Below, piece by piece: positions 1-5,387 of a DNA stretch of 6,323 bases (within the stretch, counting starts at the first letter, position 1; each line of letters starts with the position of its first letter). A program made the position numbers and the translations under genes. The DNA is taken from assembly GCA_937873435.1 (NCBI GenBank), contig CALMWM010000436.1:1-6323 (forward strand). Direction: 5' to 3'. The notes under the pieces are model-generated. The model worked only from the letters and a program-made list of their open reading frames with translations, had not been told where the DNA came from and searched no databases. This stretch comes from an uncultured Gallionellaceae bacterium. Lineage in GTDB: Bacteria; Pseudomonadota; Gammaproteobacteria; Burkholderiales; Sulfuricellaceae.

Positions 1-773
1 GCGGCACCGCCGTAGGTGTCGACGATGATCTTGCGCCCGGTCAGGCCGCAGTCGCCCATCGGGCCGCCGACCACGAAGCGCCCGGTCGGGTTGATCAGGT
101 AGCGGATGTTGGGGGCACGCAGGCTTTCCGGGATGACCGGTTTGACGATTTCCTCAATCACCGCTTCCGAGATTTGCGCATGGGAAACATCGGGGTGATG
201 CTGGGTGGAAATGACCACGGTATCGATTTCGCGCGGCTTGCCGTCGACGTAGCGGATGGTGACCTGCGACTTGGCGTCGGGACGCAGCCAGGGCAGGCGG
301 CCGTCCTTGCGCAACTGCGCCTGGCGCTCCATCAGGCGGTGCGAGTAATAAATCGGCATCGGCATCAACTGCGGGGTTTCGTCGCAGGCGTAGCCGAACA
401 TCAGGCCCTGGTCGCCGGCCCCCTGGTCCATTTCCTCTTCCGGGGTACGGTTGACGCCCTGGGCAATGTCCGGCGACTGCTTGTTGAGCGCGGTCAGCAC
501 GGCGCAGGTGTAATAGTCGAAACCGATGTCGGAGCTGTTGTAGCCGATGCGCTTGACCGCCGCACGCGCCACGTCGATATAGTTGACCGCAGCGGTGGTG
601 GTGATTTCGCCGGAGATCACCACCAGGCCTGTGCTCACCAGGGTTTCGCAAGCGACCCGCGCCTTGTGGTCTTGCGCCAGGATGGCATCGAGCACGGCGT
701 CGGATATCTGGTCGGCGACCTTGTCGGGATGGCCTTCGGAAACGGATTCGGAGGTAAAGAGATATTCGCTCAT
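1..773 (-). CDS. metK: S-adenosylmethionine synthetase (MetK), 3' end missing
   Basis: Makes S-adenosylmethionine from methionine and ATP in the cytoplasm, releasing phosphate and pyrophosphate; it supplies the methyl donor of the cell. Reading the minus strand from the ATG at 773 gives 257 residues before the window ends, against roughly 385-390 for the family, so about two thirds is present and the C-terminal domain lies outside. Visible motifs are SESVSEGHPDK (residues 8-18, with the catalytic His15 and Asp17), GEITTTA (55-61), the signature GAGDQG (118-123) within a stretch ending GLMFGYA, and GGPMGDCGLTGRK (236-248). The start is fixed by the typical N-terminus MSEYLFTSESVSEGHP. There is no strong Shine-Dalgarno: the nearest purine stretch, AGG, is about 13 nt from the ATG. 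It lies 86 bp downstream of lgt on the same strand, so it could be read from lgt or from its own promoter. No frameshift is seen. Confidence 0.98.
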   Translation of the reverse strand, partial: MSEYLFTSESVSEGHPDKVADQISDAVLDAILAQDHKARVACETLVSTGLVVISGEITTTAAVNYIDVARAAVKRIGYNSSDIGFDYYTCAVLTALNKQSPDIAQGVNRTPEEEMDQGAGDQGLMFGYACDETPQLMPMPIYYSHRLMERQAQLRKDGRLPWLRPDAKSQVTIRYVDGKPREIDTVVISTQHHPDVSHAQISEAVIEEIVKPVIPESLRAPNIRYLINPTGRFVVGGPMGDCGLTGRKIIVDTYGGA

Positions 774-859
774 GGTTCGGTAATGGCCTGTGTGGTTTGC
801 GAGTTTTTAAAGGATTAAAGGGTAACAGATTTTCCCGTGCTGAAAAAGTTCACCCAATG
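774..859 (-). promoter_or_regulatory. lgt-metK intergenic region with possible metK promoter
   Basis: This 86-bp AT-richer gap between two minus-strand genes is the likely site of a metK promoter. Read on the minus strand, TTTAAT (plus-strand positions 814-819) matches the -10 consensus at five of six bases. The best upstream hexamers at 17-19 bp, such as TTCAGC or TCAGCA, match the -35 poorly. A 7-base direct repeat, CCTTTAA on the minus strand (TTAAAGG at 807-813 and 815-821 on plus), recurs with an 8-bp period and overlaps this -10 candidate. I see no convincing SAM-sensing riboswitch fold and no intrinsic terminator for lgt. The assignment rests on base composition and weak hexamers only. 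Confidence 0.35.
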
Positions 860-1636
860 CTATCTACGGTAAGCCCAGCGCAGCATCGCCGCTCCGGCAA
901 GTATCATCGGCAACGACAACCATTGCCCCATGCTCAGGCCGAACGAGAGCAGGCCGAGGAAATCGTCGGGTTCGCGGGCGAATTCGGCGATGAAGCGGAA
1001 GCTGCCGTAACCCAGCAGGAATAGCCCGGATACGGCGCCGGTCGGACGCGGCTTGGCGGAAAACAGCCAGAGGATCACGAACAGCGTCACCCCTTCCAGT
1101 GCGAACTGGTAAAGCTGCGAAGGGTGACGCACCTGCCCGTCGATTTGGGGAAACACCATGCCCCACGGTACATCGGTGGGACGCCCCCACAGTTCGCCGT
1201 TGATGAAGTTTCCAAGGCGTCCGGTTGCCAGGCCGAGCGGAACCAGCGGGGCGATGAAGTCGGTCAGGGACAGCCAGGGCTTGCCGTGCTTGCGGGCGAA
1301 AATCCACATTGCCGCCAGTACTCCGAGGAAGCCGCCGTGAAAGGCCATGCCGCCCTGCCACACGGCGAAAATCTCCAGCGGGTGGGCAAGGAAATGCGCT
1401 GGCTGGTAAAACAGCACATAGCCCAGCCGCCCGCCCAGCACCACGCCCAGCACCCCGAAGAACAGCATGTCGTCGAGTTGTTGCGCATTCCATCCGCTGC
1501 CGCATTGGCTCTTGATGCGTTGCCGCCCGAGCAGCAGGAACAACCCAAACGCCAGCAGGTACATCAGGCCGTACCAGCGTATCGCAAGGGGGCCGAGTTG
1601 CAGGGCGACCGGGTCGAATTGAGGGTGAATTAACAT
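860..1636 (-). CDS. lgt: Phosphatidylglycerol-prolipoprotein diacylglyceryl transferase
   Basis: Integral inner-membrane enzyme that transfers diacylglycerol from phosphatidylglycerol to the lipobox cysteine of prolipoproteins, the first step of lipoprotein maturation before Lsp and Lnt act. The protein has 258 residues, a normal length for a proteobacterial Lgt. The family signature GRLGNFINGELWG lies at 139-151, with Arg140, Asn143 and Glu148. HGG at 100-102 carries the conserved His100. WYGLMY at 21-26, GGRLGYVLFY at 68-77, RHPSQLY at 170-176 and YGSFRFIAEFAREPD at 210-224 are also family features. Seven hydrophobic segments are apparent, near 20-37, 55-75, 93-112, 125-145, 178-193, 202-218 and 238-255. 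It ends in WAYRR, as in the Escherichia coli protein. The ATG at 1634-1636 is chosen because MLIHPQFDPV matches the usual N-terminus, although no clear Shine-Dalgarno precedes it. It diverges from ilvD and lies upstream of metK. Confidence 0.98.
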   Translation of the reverse strand: MLIHPQFDPVALQLGPLAIRWYGLMYLLAFGLFLLLGRQRIKSQCGSGWNAQQLDDMLFFGVLGVVLGGRLGYVLFYQPAHFLAHPLEIFAVWQGGMAFHGGFLGVLAAMWIFARKHGKPWLSLTDFIAPLVPLGLATGRLGNFINGELWGRPTDVPWGMVFPQIDGQVRHPSQLYQFALEGVTLFVILWLFSAKPRPTGAVSGLFLLGYGSFRFIAEFAREPDDFLGLLSFGLSMGQWLSLPMILAGAAMLRWAYRR

Positions 1637-1644
1637 GTTTCGGC

Positions 1645-1674
1645 TTGGTTTCAGTTAGAATTTGAAATTATACG
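1645..1674 (+). promoter_or_regulatory. Possible ilvD promoter
   Basis: TTGGTT at 1645-1650 resembles a -35, and TATACG at 1669-1674 resembles a -10, with 18 bp between them. Start of transcription near 1681 would leave a leader of only about 16 nt. Such a leader has no room for the leader-peptide attenuator known upstream of the enterobacterial ilvGMEDA operon. The hexamers are imperfect, so the exact site is uncertain, but a promoter must lie in this gap or inside lgt. Confidence 0.4.
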
Positions 1675-1696
1675 TGTTTTCTCCGGGAGCTCCGAA
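1667..1696 (-). promoter_or_regulatory. Probable lgt promoter
   Basis: On the minus strand a perfect -10 hexamer TATAAT occupies 1672-1667. Eighteen bases upstream is TTCGGA (1696-1691), a weak -35 that matches TTGACA at three positions. Transcription would start near 1660, giving a leader of about 24 nt before the lgt ATG at 1636. The position in a 60-bp divergent gap supports it. The -10 is shared almost base for base with the opposing ilvD promoter candidate. Confidence 0.55.
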
Positions 1697-3541
1697 ATGC
1701 CGCAATACCGTTCCAAAACATCCACCCACGGACGCAACATGGCTGGCGCGCGCGCATTGTGGCGCGCCACAGGCATGACCGACGGCGATTTCGGCAAGCC
1801 GATCATCGCCATCGCCAACTCCTTCACCCAGTTCGTGCCGGGGCATGTGCATCTCAAGGACATGGGGCAGCTGGTAGCGCGCGAGATCGAAAAGGCCGGC
1901 GGCGTGGCCAAGGAATTCAACACCATCGCGATCGACGACGGGATCGCCATGGGCCATAGCGGGATGCTCTACAGCCTGCCGTCGCGCGACCTGATCGCCG
2001 ATTCGGTGGAATACATGGTCAACGCCCATTGCGCCGATGCGCTGGTGTGCATCTCCAACTGCGACAAGATCACTCCCGGGATGTTGATGGCGAGTTTGCG
2101 CCTCAACATCCCCACCATCTTCGTTTCCGGCGGCCCGATGGAAGCCGGCAAGGCAGTGATTCACGGCAAGACACTGGCGCTCGACCTGGTCGATGCAATG
2201 GTGGCGGCGGCGGATGCCAGCGTCAGCGACGCGGAAACCGACACCATGGAACGCTCGGCCTGCCCGACCTGCGGTTCCTGCTCGGGGATGTTCACCGCCA
2301 ATTCGATGAACTGCCTGGTGGAGGCGCTGGGGCTGGCACTGCCGGGCAACGGTACGCTGGTGGCGACCCACGCCGACCGCAAGGAGCTGTTCCTCGAAGC
2401 CGGGCGGCTGATCGTCGCGCTCGCCAAATCGCACTACGAACGCGACAATTACTCGGTGTTGCCGCGTTCCATCGCCACTTTCCACGCCTTCGAAAACGCC
2501 ATGATGCTGGACATCGCGATGGGCGGCTCGACCAATACCGTGCTGCACCTGCTCGCGGCAGCCAGCGAGGCAGGCGTGGACTTCACGATGTCGGACATCG
2601 ACCGCTTATCCAGGAAAGTTCCGCACCTCTGCAAGGTGGCGCCGTCGACCCAGATCTACCATATGGAGGACGTGCATCGCGCCGGCGGCATCGTCGCGAT
2701 TCTGGGCGAACTGGATCGCGCCGGGCTGCTGCATCACGACCTGCCCACCGTGCATAGCGCCACCATGAAAGACGGTTTGGCGCATTGGGACATCCGCCAG
2801 ACCGGCGAAGAGAGCGTGAAAACCCTGTTCCGCGCCGCGCCCGGCGGCGTTCCCAGCATCACCGCCTTTAGCCAGGACAAGCGCTATGCCGAACTGGACG
2901 ATGATCGCGTCGGCGGCTGCATTCGCGACAAGGCCCATGCCTACTCGCAGGATGGCGGATTGGCGGTGCTCTACGGCAACATCGCGGTGGACGGCTGTAT
3001 CGTCAAGACCGCCGGGGTGGACGAGAGCATCCTGAAATTCACCGGGCGGGCGCGCGTGTTCGAGAGCCAGGAAGACTCGGTGGCAGGCATCCTGGCCGAC
3101 CAGATCAAGGCCGGCGACGTGGTGGTGATCCGTTACGAAGGCCCGCGCGGCGGGCCGGGGATGCAGGAAATGCTCTATCCCACCAGCTACCTCAAGTCCA
3201 AGGGGCTGGGCAAGCAGTGCGCGCTGCTCACCGACGGACGCTTCTCCGGCGGCACATCGGGCCTGAGCATCGGCCACGTCTCCCCGGAAGCGGCGGAAGG
3301 CGGCGCCATTGGCCTGGTGGAAGAAGGCGACATGATCGAAATCGACATTCCCAACCGCACCATCCAGCTTAAAGTTTCCGACGACGAACTCGCCCAGCGC
3401 CGCGCCGTCCGCACCATCAAGGGCTGGCAGCCGGAAAGCCGCCAGCGCGTGGTATCGGCGGCATTACAGGCGTATGCCGCGATGACCACCAGCGCCGCCA
3501 AGGGTGCCGTGCGCGACGTGACCCAGCTAAACCGGAGCTAG
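1697..3541 (+). CDS. ilvD: Dihydroxy-acid dehydratase (IlvD)
   Basis: Cytoplasmic iron-sulfur dehydratase that converts 2,3-dihydroxy-isovalerate and 2,3-dihydroxy-3-methylvalerate to the 2-keto acids leading to valine, leucine, isoleucine and pantothenate. It has 614 residues, close to the 616 of Escherichia coli IlvD, and is collinear throughout. Seen in the protein are DDGIAMGHSGM (80-90, acidic metal ligands), the IlvD/Edd signature CDKITPGMLMA (122-132, with cluster Cys122 and the Lys124 expected to be carbamylated), CPTCGSCSGMF (189-199, with cluster Cys195), GGSTNT (276-281) and the C-terminal signature LLTDGRFSGGTSGLSIGHVS (510-529). The ATG is preceded by GGGAG at 1685-1689 with a 7-nt spacer. 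That Shine-Dalgarno sits in a small palindrome, GGAGCTCC at 1686-1693. The next gene begins 3 bp after the stop, so the two probably share a transcript. IlvD is favoured over the related Edd because of its length and N-terminus. Confidence 0.98.
   Translation: MPQYRSKTSTHGRNMAGARALWRATGMTDGDFGKPIIAIANSFTQFVPGHVHLKDMGQLVAREIEKAGGVAKEFNTIAIDDGIAMGHSGMLYSLPSRDLIADSVEYMVNAHCADALVCISNCDKITPGMLMASLRLNIPTIFVSGGPMEAGKAVIHGKTLALDLVDAMVAAADASVSDAETDTMERSACPTCGSCSGMFTANSMNCLVEALGLALPGNGTLVATHADRKELFLEAGRLIVALAKSHYERDNYSVLPRSIATFHAFENAMMLDIAMGGSTNTVLHLLAAASEAGVDFTMSDIDRLSRKVPHLCKVAPSTQIYHMEDVHRAGGIVAILGELDRAGLLHHDLPTVHSATMKDGLAHWDIRQTGEESVKTLFRAAPGGVPSITAFSQDKRYAELDDDRVGGCIRDKAHAYSQDGGLAVLYGNIAVDGCIVKTAGVDESILKFTGRARVFESQEDSVAGILADQIKAGDVVVIRYEGPRGGPGMQEMLYPTSYLKSKGLGKQCALLTDGRFSGGTSGLSIGHVSPEAAEGGAIGLVEEGDMIEIDIPNRTIQLKVSDDELAQRRAVRTIKGWQPESRQRVVSAALQAYAAMTTSAAKGAVRDVTQLNRS
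3534..3537 (+). promoter_or_regulatory. Shine-Dalgarno of the ATPase gene inside the ilvD end
   Basis: GGAG lies within the last codons of ilvD, 7 nt before the ATG at 3545, while the ilvD stop TAG is at 3539-3541. Ribosomes ending on ilvD would cover this site, which suggests translational coupling and fixes the ATPase start. Confidence 0.7.
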
Positions 3542-3544
3542 ACG

Positions 3545-5335
3545 ATGTCCGGCGCCAGTCAACAGGGCAAGCTCAATCGCAAGCTTGAGCTTGCCGATTT
3601 GCTCGACTGGCTGCTCGCCGACGGCATGGTCAACCCTGCCGATGCCGACAAGCTGAAACAGACCCGGCGCGCGGTAGGCAAGAGCGAGTTGCACCCCTTG
3701 GTGATTCTGGCCACCCAGAAGTGGAAAAGCCTGCAACCGCCCCACGCTGCGCTCGATCAGGAAACGCTGTCGGAATGGCTGGCCAAGCGCGTCGGCCTGC
3801 CCTACTACCACATCGATCCGCTCAAGATCGACGTGGTCACGGTGGCCGGCGCGATGTCGCACGCTTACGCCGAACGCTACAAGATCCTGCCGGTAGAATT
3901 CACTGCACGCGAAGTGGTAGTCGCCACCGCCGAACCCTACGTGACCGAATGGCAAAAGGAACTGGAGCAGGCGCTGCACGTGACCGTCAAGCCGGTCATC
4001 GTCAACCCGTCCGACATCAGTCGCTATCTCGCCGAATTCTATAATCTTGCGCGTTCGGTCAAACGCGCAATGCAGTCGAAAAACGTCAGCGTTCCCTCAG
4101 GCATCACCAACTTCGAGCAACTGGTCGAACTGGGGCGCAGCGGCAAGCTCGACGCCAACGACCAGCATGTGGTGCAGATCGTCGACTGGCTGCTGCAATA
4201 TGCCTTCGAGCAGCGCGCCAGCGACATCCACATGGAACCGCGCCGCGAATACGGCGACGTGCGCTTCCGCATCGACGGCGTGATGCACCCGGTTTACCAG
4301 ATCCCTAGCGCGGTGCTGAATGCGGTGACCAGCCGCGTCAAGGCGCTCGGACGGATGGACGTGGTCGAGAAGCGCCGCCCCCAGGACGGCCGTATCAAGA
4401 CCCGCACGCCCAACGGCGAAGAAGTCGAATTGCGCTTGTCCACCATGCCCACCGCGTTCGGCGAAAAGCTGGTGATGCGAATTTTCGACCCTGAAGTGCT
4501 GGTGCAGGATTTCAAGGACATGGGCTTCGGCGAGGAAGAGCTTGCCGGCTGGAACCGCCTGATCGCCCAACCCAACGGCATCATCCTGGTGACCGGGCCG
4601 ACCGGCTCGGGCAAGACCACCACGCTGTATTCCACCCTGCGTCAGCTCGCCACCCCGGAAGTCAACGTGTGCACGGTGGAAGACCCGATCGAGATGGTGG
4701 TGCCGCAGTTCAACCAGATGCAGGTGCAACACAACATCGGCCTGGATTTTGCCAGCGGCGTACGTACCTTGTTGCGCCAGGACCCGGACATCATCATGGT
4801 GGGCGAAATCCGCGACGCGGAAACCGCCGAAATGGCCATCCAGGCGGCGCTGACCGGCCATTTGGTCCTCTCCACCCTGCATACCAACGATGCCCCCTCG
4901 GCGATCACCCGCCTGCTGGACATCGGCGTACCGCCTTATTTGATCGATTCCACCCTGCTCGGCGTGCTCGGCCAGCGTCTGGTACGCACTCTGTGTCCGC
5001 ATTGCAAGACCCGCGGAACGCTCGACGAGGATCTCTGGAAAGTGCTGGTGGCGCCGTGGAAATCTGCCTTACCGGCGGCGGTGAACCAACCCAAGGGCTG
5101 CCTGGAATGCCGCATGACCGGCTACATGGGACGGGTCGGCATTTATGAAATGCTGGTCATGACCCCTAATTTACGCCGCATGGTCAACGCCAACTGTGAC
5201 CTCAGCGCCCTGCGCGAACAGGCTTACAAGGACGGGATGAAGCCCTTGCGCATCAACGGCGCACAGAAAGTCGCCGCCGGCCTGACTACTATCGAGGAAG
5301 TGCTGAAGGTCGCGCCGCCGCAAACCAGTAGTTGA
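3545..5335 (+). CDS. GspE/PilB-family secretion or type IV pilus assembly ATPase
   Basis: A hexameric cytoplasmic ATPase of the type II secretion/type IV pilus assembly class, which powers addition of pseudopilin or pilin subunits at the inner membrane. It has 596 residues. Residues about 75-172 resemble the GspE N-terminal domain (LPYYHIDPLKID at 85-96, ERYKILPVEF at 110-119, DISRYLAEFY at 157-166). Residues about 190-585 form the ATPase. This part has QRASDIHMEP (223-232), Walker A GPTGSGKT (351-358), Asp box TVEDPIE (377-383), Walker B DPDIIMVGEIRD (413-424, Glu421) and a His box with GH at 438-439 and STLHTND at 443-449. It also has a zinc-type tetracysteine, Cys484, Cys487, Cys519 and Cys522, typical of GspE/PilB and absent from PilT retraction ATPases. 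The first 60 residues are less typical and may be a degenerate copy of the MshE/PilB N-terminal domain. No other secretion or pilus gene is in the window, so GspE and PilB roles cannot be separated; I leave the symbol blank. Confidence 0.94.
   Translation: MSGASQQGKLNRKLELADLLDWLLADGMVNPADADKLKQTRRAVGKSELHPLVILATQKWKSLQPPHAALDQETLSEWLAKRVGLPYYHIDPLKIDVVTVAGAMSHAYAERYKILPVEFTAREVVVATAEPYVTEWQKELEQALHVTVKPVIVNPSDISRYLAEFYNLARSVKRAMQSKNVSVPSGITNFEQLVELGRSGKLDANDQHVVQIVDWLLQYAFEQRASDIHMEPRREYGDVRFRIDGVMHPVYQIPSAVLNAVTSRVKALGRMDVVEKRRPQDGRIKTRTPNGEEVELRLSTMPTAFGEKLVMRIFDPEVLVQDFKDMGFGEEELAGWNRLIAQPNGIILVTGPTGSGKTTTLYSTLRQLATPEVNVCTVEDPIEMVVPQFNQMQVQHNIGLDFASGVRTLLRQDPDIIMVGEIRDAETAEMAIQAALTGHLVLSTLHTNDAPSAITRLLDIGVPPYLIDSTLLGVLGQRLVRTLCPHCKTRGTLDEDLWKVLVAPWKSALPAAVNQPKGCLECRMTGYMGRVGIYEMLVMTPNLRRMVNANCDLSALREQAYKDGMKPLRINGAQKVAAGLTTIEEVLKVAPPQTSS
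3566..3595 (+). repeat. Perfect 11-bp inverted repeat in the start of the ATPase gene
   Basis: GGCAAGCTCAA at 3566-3576 is exactly complementary to TTGAGCTTGCC at 3585-3595, with an 8-nt loop at 3577-3584. In mRNA it would form a strong stem-loop starting 18 nt after the start codon, inside codons 8-17. No T-run follows on either strand, so it is not a typical intrinsic terminator. Confidence 0.8.
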
Positions 5336-5360
5336 CTATTTCACTACGGAATAGCATGAT
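5332..5360 (+). promoter_or_regulatory. Possible internal promoter for the DUF255 gene
   Basis: TTGACT at 5332-5337 matches the -35 consensus at five of six bases and overlaps the ATPase stop codon. After exactly 17 bp, CATGAT at 5355-5360 matches the -10 at four of six. Transcription would start near 5367, leaving a leader of about 19 nt that still contains the Shine-Dalgarno at 5375. It rests on hexamer matches alone. Confidence 0.4.
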
Positions 5361-5387
5361 GAAGCATCTTCCGCGGAGATGCTTCAT
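5359..5387 (+). repeat. Perfect 11-bp hairpin covering the DUF255 gene start
   Basis: ATGAAGCATCT at 5359-5369 is exactly complementary to AGATGCTTCAT at 5377-5387, enclosing the 7-nt loop TCCGCGG (5370-5376). The right arm contains the last two bases of the Shine-Dalgarno GGAG (5375-5378) and the first two bases of the ATG at 5386. In mRNA the fold would hide the start region. The absence of a T-run on either side argues against an intrinsic terminator. As DNA it could equally be a dyad for a regulator. Confidence 0.8.
5375..5378 (+). promoter_or_regulatory. Shine-Dalgarno of the DUF255 gene
   Basis: GGAG sits 7 nt before the ATG at 5386 and supports that codon over the in-frame ATGs at 5356 and 5359. 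Those have only a weak CGGAA (5347-5351) upstream. The site lies at the loop/stem border of the hairpin. Confidence 0.7.

Noticed and set aside
174..818. Open frame of 214 codons on plus, opposite metK
   Set aside because: It is antisense to an unmistakable MetK frame. High-GC codon bias leaves such antisense frames open, and its translation matches no family I recognise.
774..859. SAM or SAH riboswitch before metK
   Set aside because: The 86-bp gap is AT-rich and shows only short imperfect pairing, such as GGG with CCC flanking mismatches. I cannot draw a known riboswitch fold from it.
1637..1696. Leader-peptide attenuator for ilvD
   Set aside because: The region is only 60 bp, with no Leu/Ile/Val-rich short frame and no terminator-like hairpin with a T-run.
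1744..1769. 8-bp inverted repeat (TGGCGCGC and GCGCGCCA) early in ilvD
   Set aside because: It is low-complexity GC sequence encoding conserved Ala/Arg residues of IlvD, and the right arm overlaps a self-palindrome. Chance plus codon bias explains it.
1655..2548. Open frame of 297 codons on minus, opposite ilvD
   Set aside because: It shadows the conserved IlvD frame, is rich in His, Arg and Gly as expected for antisense of GC-rich coding DNA, and crosses the ilvD promoter region.
2606..3277. Open frame of 223 codons on minus, opposite ilvD
   Set aside because: Antisense shadow in the same relative frame as the previous one, with no recognisable domain.
4097..5002. Open frame of 301 codons on minus, opposite the ATPase
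   Set aside because: The plus frame carries Walker A, Walker B, His box and tetracysteine motifs, so the antisense frame is a by-product of codon use.
5359..5387. Intrinsic terminator for the ilvD-ATPase transcript
   Set aside because: The stem is strong, but no T-run follows it on either strand and the right arm runs into a start codon.
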